64,000 nucleotides of DNA from Roseibium aggregatum (GTDB lineage: Bacteria > Pseudomonadota > Alphaproteobacteria > Rhizobiales > Stappiaceae), in assembly GCF_014692675.1 (NCBI RefSeq), contig NZ_JABFCZ010000015.1, positions 62,001-126,000 of the forward strand, in the 5' to 3' direction. Position 1 is the first letter of the stretch, and every line of letters starts with the position of its first letter. Below the pieces are notes generated by a model. That model saw only the letters and a program-made list of their open reading frames with translations. It had not been told where the DNA came from and ran no database searches. Position numbers and translations under genes: made by a program. Below, one piece after another: positions 40,277 to 51,065 of this stretch.

Positions 40277-40801
40277 ATGTCTGACGCCCCACGCCCTGGA
40301 GAAATCGCCCTTTCCCGGGATCCCGGCGGCCTGAAACCCGATGCCGGGCTTGTGTTCATCGGCCGGATCAAGACGCCCTGGACCGACCGCCATGCCTGCC
40401 CGCGCAGCGGCAGCGCCTCCACCGAGGTCTGCGAGATCACGCTGGACGCTGACTATGAACCGGGACTGCAGTCGATCGAAAGCTGCAGCCACCTGATCGT
40501 TCTTTACTGGATGCATGAGGCCCGGCGCGACCTGATCGTCCAGGCGCCCGCCTTCGACAGCACCACCCATGGCTGTTTTGCGCTCCGCACCCCGATCCGC
40601 CCCAATCCGGTTTCGCTCTCGGTGGTAGAACTGATCGGCCGCGAGGGACCGGTCCTGAAGGTCCGCGGCCTCGATTGCCTGAATGGCACACCGCTGATCG
40701 ACATCAAGCCGTATTTCGCCAAAAACGATTCCGTGCCCGACGCCCGCGTCGGCTGGCACGAGCACCGCACCCATCCGGACCGGCGCTCTCCAGACCTCTA
40801 A
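40277..40801 (+). CDS. trmO: tRNA (N6-threonylcarbamoyladenosine37-N6)-methyltransferase TrmO
   Basis: 174 residues. Methylates t6A37 of tRNA-Thr(GGU) in characterised members. Family motifs are clear: FIGRIKTPWTDRHACPR, LIVLYWMHEARRDL, and the SAM-loop segment FALRTPIRPNPVSLSVVEL, then LDCLNGTPLIDIKPYF. This is the TsaA/YaeB beta-barrel class; the C-terminal extension of E. coli TrmO is missing, as in many shorter homologues. A methyltransferase or related role on another tRNA is possible. Confidence 0.88.
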   Translation: MSDAPRPGEIALSRDPGGLKPDAGLVFIGRIKTPWTDRHACPRSGSASTEVCEITLDADYEPGLQSIESCSHLIVLYWMHEARRDLIVQAPAFDSTTHGCFALRTPIRPNPVSLSVVELIGREGPVLKVRGLDCLNGTPLIDIKPYFAKNDSVPDARVGWHEHRTHPDRRSPDL

Positions 40802-40832
40802 AAAAGAAGGGGCGGATGATGGGTCCGCCCCT
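40801..40832 (-). terminator. Rho-independent terminator of katG
   Basis: On the minus strand GGGGCGGA pairs with TCCGCCCC, followed by CTTCTTTTTT that touches the trmO stop codon region on the other strand. It may also serve trmO, but the T tract favours katG. Confidence 0.88.
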
Positions 40833-40882
40833 CAAGTTGCACCAAACGTTTACCGGCTGCATGACCGGCAGATTGCCTTCAA

Positions 40883-43066
<2,184 letters not shown>

Positions 43067-43231
43067 TCAATTTCTTACGGAATTTTCGAGATAGCTCCGA
43101 CCGGATCTACCTGGCTCCTCGTGCTGTTCGCGATCGCACCCGTTTGGTAGCGGTTCCCACCGCAAATCCGCGAACGTCGTCCTCCCGTCCGTTGGACTGT
43201 GAGAAAAATATAGGACCACCATGACAGTCAG

Positions 43232-43243
43232 ATCCAATTGGAT
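43232..43243. promoter_or_regulatory. palindrome ATCCAATTGGAT in the katG-oxyR intergenic region
   Basis: Perfect 12-bp palindrome 36 bases before the oxyR start, in the divergent region. A LysR-type regulator would be expected to bind near here; the motif does not obviously match the E. coli OxyR consensus. Confidence 0.4.
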
Positions 43244-43278
43244 TGATTCCAAACTGCAATCAGTTATTCTTATCGACC

Positions 43279-44193
43279 ATGATATCTTTGAGACAATTAC
43301 GTTATCTCGACGCCTTGGCCACGCACCTGCATTTTCGCAGGGCGGCGGACGCGGTTGCCGTGTCCCAACCGGCCCTTTCCATGCAGATCAAGGACCTGGA
43401 GGAAAACCTCGGTGTGAAGCTAGTCGAACGGCTGCCGACCTCGGTGCGCCTGACCCATGAGGGCGAGGAAGTGGTCACGCGCGCGCGCAAGATCCTGACC
43501 GAGGTGGCCGACCTGACGGACTACGCCCGCCAGCGTGCCCAGCCGCTTGCCGGCGCCCTGCGCCTCGGCATCATTCCCTCGATCGCGCCCTATCTATTGC
43601 CGAAAATCCTGCCGGCGCTTGCACGCTCCCATCCGGAACTGAAGCTGACGATTCGCGAAACGCTCACCGAAACGCTCACGGAAGAACTGCTCGCGGGCCA
43701 GCTCGACGCGATCGTCATCGCTTTGCCGGTCGAAAACGCCCTTCTCAGGGCGGAACCGCTGTTCATCGACCGGTTTCTTCTTGCCCGGGCCAAAGAGCCC
43801 GATTGCGACCTGCGCCGGCGGGTTTCGCCTGAGGAGATCAGACCGGACAGCCTGCTGCTCCTGGAAGAAGGTCATTGCCTGCGCGACCAGGCGCTCAACT
43901 ATTGCCAGAACCTTCCCGTACCGGACAAGGCGCCGTCACTGGGCGCGACCAGCCTTGCAACCGTGATGCAGATGGTCGCCGCCGGCTACGGCGTCACCCT
44001 GCTGCCGGAAATCTGCGCCGATGTGGAAGTGCGCGACGACCGGGTCGATCTGCTGCGCTTCCAGGAGCCCCAGCCGGCCAGAACCGTCGGCCTCGTCTGG
44101 CGCAAGTCCTCTCCCCGGATCCGGGATTTCGAGAGCCTTCTGGAGACCCTGAAGGCAACGGTGAGCGAAGCCGGCTGCCGGATGGCGGGGTGA
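43279..44193 (+). CDS. oxyR: peroxide-sensing LysR-type regulator OxyR
   Basis: 304 residues from MISLRQLRYLDALATH (start by family alignment; no ribosome binding site visible). N-terminal LysR helix-turn-helix (HLHFRRAADAVAVSQPALSMQIKDLEENLGVKLVERLP). The redox cysteines fall at C200 and C209 in EEGHCLRDQALNYCQ, the same spacing as C199/C208 of E. coli OxyR, so disulfide switching is expected. Divergent from katG, which it probably activates under peroxide. Confidence 0.95.
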   Translation: MISLRQLRYLDALATHLHFRRAADAVAVSQPALSMQIKDLEENLGVKLVERLPTSVRLTHEGEEVVTRARKILTEVADLTDYARQRAQPLAGALRLGIIPSIAPYLLPKILPALARSHPELKLTIRETLTETLTEELLAGQLDAIVIALPVENALLRAEPLFIDRFLLARAKEPDCDLRRRVSPEEIRPDSLLLLEEGHCLRDQALNYCQNLPVPDKAPSLGATSLATVMQMVAAGYGVTLLPEICADVEVRDDRVDLLRFQEPQPARTVGLVWRKSSPRIRDFESLLETLKATVSEAGCRMAG

Positions 44194-44218
44194 GGGAAAA
44201 CGGCTTGGTCCGATAGCG

Positions 44219-45475
44219 CTACTGAGGCGGCTCCGGCTCAAGATCCCCGCCACTGCTCGGCGGGATGGCTTCCCTCTCGGCGATGGAGACTTCGAAACCG
44301 CGCAGGCGCTTGTAGATCGAAAGCAGTTCGATGATCGTGGTCCAGGAATTGACCAGATACTGGAAAGAGGACGACACCTGTCCGAAAGCCGTCAGGATCT
44401 GCTGGACGATACCATAGGTAATGGTGCCGGTTACCATCGTCGGGATCAGGAGGAAATAGGCGAATATGTTGTCCGCCTGCAGGTAGATGGCGCGCGCCAG
44501 ATTGAAATAGACATAGTGGAAATAAAGCCGGAAGTAGTTGCGGCGGACATTCCCGAACAGCTCTTCCAGTGTGATCGGCGCCGCGCGATCCTCATGATCT
44601 TCGCCGTAGACCAGTTCCTTGCGGTATGCAGCCTCGACGCGCTGATTGTGAAACTCAAGGCCCGGTAATTTTACGCCGACCACCGCCAGAAGCACAGTGC
44701 CGAAAAGGGACCAGACAATAGCCATTGTGAACAGCGGAGCGGGAATCGCGCCGACAATCGGCAGCTCGGTCACATAGCCGGACAAGCTGAACAGGACCGG
44801 GAGGAAGGCGATCAGCGTCATGACGGCATCGATCATGGAGACGCCCAGCCCTTCCATAATCGACGCGAACCGCATCGTGTCTTCCTGGATACGCTGCGAG
44901 GCCCCTTCGATATGGCGCACATTTGCCCATTTGGCGACATAATATTCGTTCATCGCGGTCCGCCAGCGGAACACGTAGTGACTTACGAAAAACCGGGTCA
45001 GGATAAAGAGGGTCACATTGATGGAGACAATCTCGCCGAAACTGATCATCAGCGCGTAAAAGTCGCCCGCGGTCACGCCTTTATCGCCCTGCAGGGCGTT
45101 CTGCAGCGTATCCCCGAAAGGACGGCGCCAGTTGTTGATGGCAACCGAAACCTGAACGGAGAAATAGGTCGTGAAGATGATCAGCGACGAGCCCCATATG
45201 GACCAGAGCTGCCACCGATGGTTTCGCGAAAAAAACCACCAGAAGCTGCCGAACAGGAGCGTGCAAATTCCGTAATAGACGTAGAACCAGAGAAACTCCG
45301 GTGTCACGAAAAAACTCAGGCCGACAGGCGGCGGCGTGCCTTCCGGCGTCACTCCGAAGCCGAGCGGCCCGCTGAGCGTATCGGCATATCCGTACCAGAC
45401 GAGAATGGCGGCGAGCGACCAAAGGATCGCGGAACCAAAAAACAGTTTGGGCTTGGGGAAGAAGGATTGAAGCAC
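44219..45475 (-). CDS. sbmA: SbmA/BacA peptide-antibiotic transporter
   Basis: 418 residues, about seven or eight helices, no ATPase domain. The block [50 protein letters not shown] and [44 protein letters not shown] are SbmA/BacA signatures. Family members import peptide antibiotics and some affect lipid A very-long-chain fatty acids; BacA is needed by rhizobial symbionts and Brucella. Monocistronic here. Confidence 0.95.
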   Translation of the reverse strand: MLQSFFPKPKLFFGSAILWSLAAILVWYGYADTLSGPLGFGVTPEGTPPPVGLSFFVTPEFLWFYVYYGICTLLFGSFWWFFSRNHRWQLWSIWGSSLIIFTTYFSVQVSVAINNWRRPFGDTLQNALQGDKGVTAGDFYALMISFGEIVSINVTLFILTRFFVSHYVFRWRTAMNEYYVAKWANVRHIEGASQRIQEDTMRFASIMEGLGVSMIDAVMTLIAFLPVLFSLSGYVTELPIVGAIPAPLFTMAIVWSLFGTVLLAVVGVKLPGLEFHNQRVEAAYRKELVYGEDHEDRAAPITLEELFGNVRRNYFRLYFHYVYFNLARAIYLQADNIFAYFLLIPTMVTGTITYGIVQQILTAFGQVSSSFQYLVNSWTTIIELLSIYKRLRGFEVSIAEREAIPPSSGGDLEPEPPQ

Positions 45476-45684
45476 AGAAGTATCCTGTCTCAGGAGCCGA
45501 ATGAATCACAGCAGCACATTCGTAATGGCGCCAGATTGCGGCAAGATCCGACCGTTTAAAATTAATATTTGGAAAGAAACCACAGGCGAAATCTAAGGCT
45601 TGCGGCAAATATCCATGGCGGAACCGGCAATCTCCTTGCCAAAGCCGTCTCATGGAAAATGGAGGGCCGAAACAGAGGCTGGCG

Positions 45685-46320
45685 TCAGACCATTCTGGCG
45701 GCGATCTCGGCGCGCACGTCGTTGGCGATCTTCAGACCGAAGAACACCATGAAGCCGCCCGCAACCCTGTCGAGCGAAGACCCGAGCCGGGCATACCAGG
45801 TCCGGATCAGGTTGGTGGACAGAAGCAGAGCTACACCGCCGTACCAGAGCGCCGACTGGACCGTCATCAGCGCCAAAACCGCTGCGTAAAACCAGACCGG
45901 TGCGCCGGCGGGCAGGACCAGGGCAAAGACGCTGGTCCAGAACACCGCCGATTTCGGATTGCTGAGGGTCGTCAGGAAGCCGGCCTTGAACGGCGAGCGG
46001 TAGACCTGCCGGGGAACTGTGTTCGACCGGCTGCCGCCCGACATCAGCATGCGGATCCCGGCATAGACGAGATAGGCCGCACCGGCGAGACGCAGAATAC
46101 GGAAGGCGTCGCCCGCCTGCGCCAGAATGGCCCCGGCGCCGAGCAGGCTCAGAAGCACCCAGAGAAAGGTCGCCGACGATACGCCTGCCACCGCCACCAG
46201 CCCGGCCCGCCTGGAAACGGTCGCCGAACAATAGCTCACCACCACCGTATTCGGTCCGGGGATCATGGCCATCAGGATGTGGATCACCGAAAGCTGCAGG
46301 AGCGTGGAAAGAAGGATCAT
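45685..46320 (-). CDS. LysE/RhtB-family exporter, coupled to a metallophosphatase
   Basis: 211 residues from MILLSTLLQLSVIH, about six helices. MIPGPNTVVVSYCSATVSRRAGLVAVAGVSSATFLWVLLSLLGAG and LTTLSNPKSAVFWTSVFALVLPAG are the family motifs. The start codon overlaps the stop of the upstream phosphatase gene (ATGA), so the two are translationally coupled. Substrate unknown. Confidence 0.92.
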   Translation of the reverse strand: MILLSTLLQLSVIHILMAMIPGPNTVVVSYCSATVSRRAGLVAVAGVSSATFLWVLLSLLGAGAILAQAGDAFRILRLAGAAYLVYAGIRMLMSGGSRSNTVPRQVYRSPFKAGFLTTLSNPKSAVFWTSVFALVLPAGAPVWFYAAVLALMTVQSALWYGGVALLLSTNLIRTWYARLGSSLDRVAGGFMVFFGLKIANDVRAEIAARMV

Positions 46321-47888
46321 TGGAGGGGTTTTCCGTCGCAAGCAACACGCGCATTCGGAAAAGCCGGAGGCGTGCCGATCCATTTCGGCGTCACCGTCCA
46401 TCCGATATCCCCGGCCGCCTTCCGATCGCGTCGAATGGCAATATATCCGTTCTGGCTGGACGTGCGCAGTGCGGCCGCCTCGCCGGACCCGAAGCCGAAA
46501 GGGTCGCCCGAATCCGGCAACTTGTCGGGGAATGTCTGCGTACAACTGATCGATGGATTGGCATTCGGGCCGTAGGCATAGCCGGGCAAGCCGTTCGGAT
46601 CGATCCTGGTTCCACCATGCCCGGCAATCACGATTTGCGGCAGGCTTTCCGCCGCGGCCTGATCTTTCCATGTGATCCGCTGGTAGAGGTGCTGGTGGCC
46701 GGAGAAAACAAGCCTCGGGCGGCAGGCGTAGGGCGCGTCGCAATCCATGGCATCGGCCGCATCGGCCTTGATGCCCGCATTGCCGTAGTCGGGATCTGGT
46801 TTGTAGTAAATCATCTTCACCGGCGGATAATGCGACAGCCAGAGCGCATGTCCCTCATGCGCCTCTGTCAGGGCGGCGGCCTGCAGGAATCCGTTCCGGG
46901 CGTCTGCCGGCTGGTTTGAATCGATCACCACGACCCGCCAGGGATCGGCCTTGGAATCGAGGTCCACGGCCCAGCTCGGCACCACCCAGTCGTGGCCCGA
47001 CGGATCGGGGTCATAGCAGGGCCGAAGCAGCGATCCGTTGGCGCCTTCCAGCGAGGTGCCGGAAAACAGCACGTGCCAGCCTTCGCCGAACCAGCGATGC
47101 GGCTCGCAGCGCTCATGGTTCCCGCGCCCCAGAATCCAGGGCGCCTTCATCAGGAGCGGCTGGGCAGGAATGAGGAACTCCTGCAGCCAGTATTCGAACC
47201 GGTCCCGGCCATCGTCCTGGTCCCAATAGCCGCCGTCGTCCTCGAAAAAATAATGGTAGTCGCCGACATGGAGGACAAAGGCAGGGTCATCGCTGACCGC
47301 ATCCGCAATGACTTCCGGAAAGTGCCAGTCGGTCTTGCAGTCCTGATAGAACCGCTTTGCAGGATTGCCGTATTTTCCCCGGCAGCCGGTATCGCCCATG
47401 ACAACACCGGAAAGCGGTGTTTTCCCGGTCAGCGCCGCGGGACCGGGCAGGGTCGCCTCCTTGCCGGACGGGTAAACGGTGAGCATCCCTGCGGCGGTGT
47501 TTTCAATCCGCGCCTCATCCCAGGTTTCCGGCAGGTCTGCGGTGCAGATCGTCACCGTAAAGCCCTCGCCGTTTGCCGGATTGAAGCCCTGCAGATGCCC
47601 GCGCAGTCCGGCCGCCACCGTTTGTCCAGCCGGGCCTGCGGCGACATAGCCGTCGCAATCGGCAAGGTCGCCCATGACGACGAACCGGGCCTGGATGGCC
47701 CGCGCCGCCTGCTTTCCGTAACCTGAATCGTTGACGAACTGGGTCCAGGCCGCAAGCAGCGGCGTCTTCGGACCGGAGGCTTTCGGAAGCGGGGGGATAT
47801 TGGCGGGCGGGACCTGGGCCAGGGCGGACGATGCGGGCAAAACGGCAAGCGCGAACGTAAAGAGCGCAACAGGTATCAAACCACGCAT
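46317..47888 (-). CDS. secreted calcineurin-like metallophosphoesterase
   Basis: 523 residues from MRGLIPVALFTFALAVLPASSALA, a clear signal peptide. The metallophosphatase core runs from about 130: SGVVMGDTGCR, HVGDYHYFFEDDGGYWD, ILGRGNHERC, WLSHYPPVK and RLVFSGHQHLYQRI supply the binuclear metal ligands (D, DxxH, NHE, H, GHxH). The N-terminal Pro-rich region and the C-terminal extension are not assigned. Phosphoester substrate unknown; coupling with a LysE exporter might mean the hydrolysed product or precursor is handled by both. Confidence 0.9.
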   Translation of the reverse strand: MRGLIPVALFTFALAVLPASSALAQVPPANIPPLPKASGPKTPLLAAWTQFVNDSGYGKQAARAIQARFVVMGDLADCDGYVAAGPAGQTVAAGLRGHLQGFNPANGEGFTVTICTADLPETWDEARIENTAAGMLTVYPSGKEATLPGPAALTGKTPLSGVVMGDTGCRGKYGNPAKRFYQDCKTDWHFPEVIADAVSDDPAFVLHVGDYHYFFEDDGGYWDQDDGRDRFEYWLQEFLIPAQPLLMKAPWILGRGNHERCEPHRWFGEGWHVLFSGTSLEGANGSLLRPCYDPDPSGHDWVVPSWAVDLDSKADPWRVVVIDSNQPADARNGFLQAAALTEAHEGHALWLSHYPPVKMIYYKPDPDYGNAGIKADAADAMDCDAPYACRPRLVFSGHQHLYQRITWKDQAAAESLPQIVIAGHGGTRIDPNGLPGYAYGPNANPSISCTQTFPDKLPDSGDPFGFGSGEAAALRTSSQNGYIAIRRDRKAAGDIGWTVTPKWIGTPPAFPNARVACDGKPLQ

Positions 47889-48108
47889 GAGTATTCGTCC
47901 AGTTCTGGCAAGCGGCAAAACATTTCATGCCGGAGGAATACCGCGACACATGGGAACCGCCGGATCAACTCCGGCACAATAGCACGCTTCCGGTACATGA
48001 GAAGAAAACACGACTTATACGCGTATTGCCCCGGCAATCCTCCCCCGCAGCGCCTGTCATCTGGCACCGGCCGGAGACGCACGCTGATGCGGGCGCCTCC
48101 GGCGCGGC

Positions 48109-48558
48109 TCATGCCGCACGGGCGTTTCCTTTGCCGAGCTGCGACATCAGCAGCGGTTCGTTGATGGTGAGCCAGGTCTCGGCGATCTGTCCGTCCTCCA
48201 TCCGATAAAGCGCGACGCCATCGACGGTCACGCGCGCGTTGTCGGGCGCAATGCCCTGGAACTCCTCGCTGTGGGTCACCCAGATCTGCCAGTGAGCGGA
48301 CACGAAGTCTTCGGTCGCCAGCGTCTTGTGGGTCGTAAATTCCATGTCGGTGAACGCCTGCCTGAAGAAGCGGAAAAAGGCCTTGTATTTCTCCCGCCCC
48401 TCGAATTCGCCCCCCGGAAATCCGGGAAATCCGTGACAAACGATGTGGGGTACGACGGTGTCATCGATGACAGCAACATCCTCGATATCCGGGGAATGGG
48501 TGCCTGCCAGAAAGCGCTGGACGGTGGTTTCGTTCCGTTCAATCTTGTTCGTGGACAT
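48109..48558 (-). CDS. SnoaL/NTF2-like ester-cyclase-type protein
   Basis: 149 residues from MSTNKIERNE with GAAGGAAAAACA upstream. NTF2/SnoaL cone fold suggested by FLAGTHSPDIEDVAVIDDTVVPHIVCHGF, KYKAFFRFFRQAFTDMEFTTHKTLATEDFVSAHWQIWVTHSEEFQGIAPDNARVTVDGVALYRMEDGQIAETWLTIN. Such proteins range from polyketide cyclases to orphan small-molecule binders; catalytic residues cannot be assigned. Last gene of a three-gene unit with MBL hydrolase and DUF1127, probably under the divergent TetR regulator. Confidence 0.82.
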   Translation of the reverse strand: MSTNKIERNETTVQRFLAGTHSPDIEDVAVIDDTVVPHIVCHGFPGFPGGEFEGREKYKAFFRFFRQAFTDMEFTTHKTLATEDFVSAHWQIWVTHSEEFQGIAPDNARVTVDGVALYRMEDGQIAETWLTINEPLLMSQLGKGNARAA

Positions 48559-48568
48559 TGTTTTTCCT

Positions 48569-48760
48569 TCAAAGAGTTCGATCGCCATGAAGCTGACCGC
48601 GATCGAGGCCGATATCGGCCAGATCGCGATCGCTCATGGCCTCAAGCTGCGAGTGATCGCGGCGGAGGCGGACTTCGCGTGCCGCAAGACAGATCAGGCC
48701 GGAAAACAGTCCGGACCGCGCGCGTCGCCGGGGCCTCCCGATTTTCGGCAATAGACTCAT
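48569..48760 (-). CDS. DUF1127 small basic protein
   Basis: 63 residues; a perfect GGAGGGAAACCG lies before the ATG. Arg-rich N-terminal part (KIGRPRRRARSGLF) and the DUF1127 signature RRDHSQLEAMSDRDLADIGLDRGQL near the C-terminus. DUF1127 proteins are small, conserved in alphaproteobacteria and affect RNA turnover, phosphate and stress adaptation in studied species. It sits between the MBL hydrolase (15 bases upstream) and the SnoaL-like gene (10 bases downstream), an unusual company. Confidence 0.88.
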   Translation of the reverse strand: MSLLPKIGRPRRRARSGLFSGLICLAAREVRLRRDHSQLEAMSDRDLADIGLDRGQLHGDRTL

Positions 48761-48775
48761 CGGTTTCCCTCCGAT

Positions 48776-49588
48776 CTATCGAGCGTTCAGCACGGCTTCG
48801 ACTTCGGCCGCATGATCGGCATTGACGGCGGAAGACGATCCGCGGCCATAGGCCGTTCGCAGAATGTCGGTCAGCGACTGGATGCCATGCGCGACCGGCA
48901 GGTGCCCTGACAGGACGTGGCGCGGATCGAGCCTTTCGAGTTCCTTGAGGATGCCTGCGAGTGTTGCCTGGTCCATCTGGGCCAGCCATGGCGCATCGAT
49001 GGTGGACCAGCCGACCAACCCTTCCCTGAGGTCCGTTGCGGCGATCTGCTCGATGCTTGTGGCCGGTTCCGGCAAAAGAGCGCCGAAGGCATCGGCGGCA
49101 AACAGCACCCGGTCCGTCTCATCGAAAAACCCCATGGTCTCCGGCGCGTCGTAATAAGGCGGCCTGACCTGGTGAAGGCGCCGTCCGCCGGCTTCGAAGA
49201 CCTCGCCCGGTTCGAGCAGCCGGAACCGGTCCGGCGAGCCGGTTCCCAGAAGACCCATCTTCCCGGCCCCGAGAAAATTGGTCACCACCTGGGCGTTGGG
49301 CGCCAGGTCCAGGATCCGATCGAGATTGCCGATATGATCGGGATCCGTGTGGCTGAGCCAGATCCAGCGCAGATCGGTGAGTGCGATCTCGCTGGCCAGT
49401 GCGTCGATGAAATCGTCCGACAGGGCGGAAAGCCCGGTATCCACCAGCAGCGGTTCACTGTCTTTGAGCAAGAACGCATTCACCGGCAAGACGCCGAGCC
49501 CCGGCACAGGAAAGGTCGATTGCAGCGCCATCCAGTTCCCCGTGACGCTCTGCACAGGGGACTGGGTCGGCTGAGTCAATGTTTCCAT
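48776..49588 (-). CDS. metallo-beta-lactamase-fold protein, ODP/flavodiiron-like
   Basis: 270 residues from METLTQPTQ with TGGAGAG upstream. MBL core: NAFLLKDSEPLLVDTGLSALSDDF, the zinc/iron motif HTDPDH in WLSHTDPDHIGN, DETDRVLFAADAFG and SGHLPVAHG. HxDxDH-type ligands resemble the diiron site of flavodiiron-like oxygen-detoxifying proteins more than class B beta-lactamases, but no flavodoxin part is attached. First gene of the unit opposite tetR; a redox or aldehyde-type substrate is possible, not shown. Confidence 0.86.
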   Translation of the reverse strand: METLTQPTQSPVQSVTGNWMALQSTFPVPGLGVLPVNAFLLKDSEPLLVDTGLSALSDDFIDALASEIALTDLRWIWLSHTDPDHIGNLDRILDLAPNAQVVTNFLGAGKMGLLGTGSPDRFRLLEPGEVFEAGGRRLHQVRPPYYDAPETMGFFDETDRVLFAADAFGALLPEPATSIEQIAATDLREGLVGWSTIDAPWLAQMDQATLAGILKELERLDPRHVLSGHLPVAHGIQSLTDILRTAYGRGSSSAVNADHAAEVEAVLNAR

Positions 49589-49607
49589 TTCAACTCTCCA
49601 TTTTCGA

Positions 49608-49623
49608 TGAACATAATTGTTCA
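49608..49623. promoter_or_regulatory. TetR operator candidate 1, by the MBL gene start
   Basis: TGAACA-TAAT-TGTTCA: two 6-base arms in perfect inversion, 19 bases before the MBL start. A related site lies 63 bases away, by the TetR start. Confidence 0.7.
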
Positions 49624-49670
49624 TTCAATTTTGCATTTAGCGATGGAGAATTTCCTTGTCAATATTTAAA

Positions 49671-49686
49671 TGATCAGTCATGTTCA
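49671..49686. promoter_or_regulatory. TetR operator candidate 2, by the tetR start
   Basis: TGATCA-GTCA-TGTTCA, same arms with one mismatch and the same 4-base spacer as the site at 49608. It ends 4 bases before the start codon, which fits autorepression. Confidence 0.65.
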
Positions 49687-49690
49687 CTGA

Positions 49691-50287
49691 ATGAGTGAAG
49701 CCAAACGCACCTATCGGATGCGCGATCGCGCAAAATCCCAGGAAGAAACACGGAAAAAGATCGTCGAAGCGGCGATGCACCTGCATGAGGAAGTCGGCCC
49801 GCGAGCGACAACCATCAGCGCCATTGCCGAACGGGCCGGGGTCCAGCGCCTGACGGTCTACCGGCACTTCCCTGATGAGACCGCCGTGTTTCAGGCCTGC
49901 ACGTCCCACTGGCTGAGCCTGAATCCACCTCCCGATCCCGGGGACTGGGCCGACATCGCGGATGCACGCAGCCGGTTCAAAGCCGCGATCAGCGCGTTTT
50001 ACGGCTACTATTCACGCACCGATCGGATGTGGACCGCCGCTTACCGCGATGTCGACGAGGTCCCTGCCCTTCAGCAGCCCATGGCCGAGATCGCCGCCTT
50101 CTTGAAATCGGTCGGCGACGACCTGATCGCCGCGCTCGATCCGAAGGGCAGCAATCCGGCTCTCGCCGCAACGGTCCGGCATGGACTGCAATTTGCGACC
50201 TGGGCCGATCTCGAAAGCCAGGGCCTGAGCGAAAAGGAGAAAGCCGGCCTGGTCATGGATTGGCTTACCGGGACTGAGCGGAACTAA
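49691..50287 (+). CDS. TetR-family repressor of the divergent MBL operon
   Basis: 198 residues. N-terminal TetR helix-turn-helix: EETRKKIVEAAMHLHEEVGPRATTISAIAERAGVQRLTVYRHFPDETAVFQACTSHW. The C-terminal ligand domain is of the tetR-C family with DVDEVPALQQPMAEIAAFLKSV; ligand unknown. Divergent from the MBL/DUF1127/SnoaL-like unit, with a paired palindrome between. No ribosome binding site is visible before the ATG, so the message may be leaderless or nearly so. Confidence 0.9.
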   Translation: MSEAKRTYRMRDRAKSQEETRKKIVEAAMHLHEEVGPRATTISAIAERAGVQRLTVYRHFPDETAVFQACTSHWLSLNPPPDPGDWADIADARSRFKAAISAFYGYYSRTDRMWTAAYRDVDEVPALQQPMAEIAAFLKSVGDDLIAALDPKGSNPALAATVRHGLQFATWADLESQGLSEKEKAGLVMDWLTGTERN

Positions 50288-50359
50288 CCCCTCTTATCCA
50301 GGCCGGCTTTTTCAGCTAGCCTTCCTGCCGATTTAACGAGAAAGAACCAGACGGCCGCC

Positions 50360-50983
50360 ATGTACACGCCCCCCGCTTTCGCCCAGGAAGACCTCGCCAC
50401 CATTCACGGCATGATCCGGGCCACCGGACTGGCCACGCTGGTCACCATGACCGAAGACGGCCTGATCGGAACGCCGCTGCCGCTGATCCTGAAGGAAAGC
50501 GAAGGCCCGAACGGCACGCTCTACGGCCATCTGGCCCGCCCCAATCCGCAGTGGAAACTGGCGCCGCAGGCGGAAGCGCTGGTGATCTTCCCAGGTCCGG
50601 ACGCCTATATCAGCCCGAACTGGTACGCATCCAAGGCAGAGCACCACAAGGTCGTCCCGACCTGGAATTACGGCGCGGTCCATGCCTATGGGACACCGGA
50701 ATTCTTCGAAGACCCGGACCGGCTTCTGGAGGTCCTGACCGGCCTGACCGACCGGAACGAGAAAAACAGATCCGCGCCCTGGTCGGTCTCCGATGCGCCC
50801 GAAAAATTCGTCCAGGCGCAAATGCGCGGCATCGTCGGCCTCCGGCTTGAAATCTCGCGGCTGGAGGGAAAGCAGAAGTTCAGCCAGAACAAGCCCGATG
50901 CGGACCGTGCCGGCGTGGCGAAGGGCCTTTCCGAGGAAGCCGACCCAAAGGCCCGTGAAATGGCCGCTCTGATCCCGCGTTAA
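50360..50983 (+). CDS. PaiB-like FMN-binding protein
   Basis: 207 residues, MYTPPAFAQEDLATIHGMIRATGLATLVTMTEDGLIGTPLPLIL. Split-barrel FMN-binding fold of the PaiB/protease-synthase-regulator family: LYGHLARPNPQWK, ALVIFPGPDAYISPNWYASKAEHHKVVPTWNYGAVHAYG and QAQMRGIVGLRLEISRLEGKQKFSQNKPDADRAGVAKGL are typical. Called a negative regulator in Bacillus, but flavin-dependent chemistry is equally likely. Follows the tetR gene by 70 bases. Confidence 0.9.
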   Translation: MYTPPAFAQEDLATIHGMIRATGLATLVTMTEDGLIGTPLPLILKESEGPNGTLYGHLARPNPQWKLAPQAEALVIFPGPDAYISPNWYASKAEHHKVVPTWNYGAVHAYGTPEFFEDPDRLLEVLTGLTDRNEKNRSAPWSVSDAPEKFVQAQMRGIVGLRLEISRLEGKQKFSQNKPDADRAGVAKGLSEEADPKAREMAALIPR

Positions 50984-51065
50984 AATCCGGTCATCGCAAA
51001 TCGGGTCGCTTCGGGCCCCCTCAAGTTCCTAAACCGATGGTCCCCAACACATCGGAGGAACGCAA

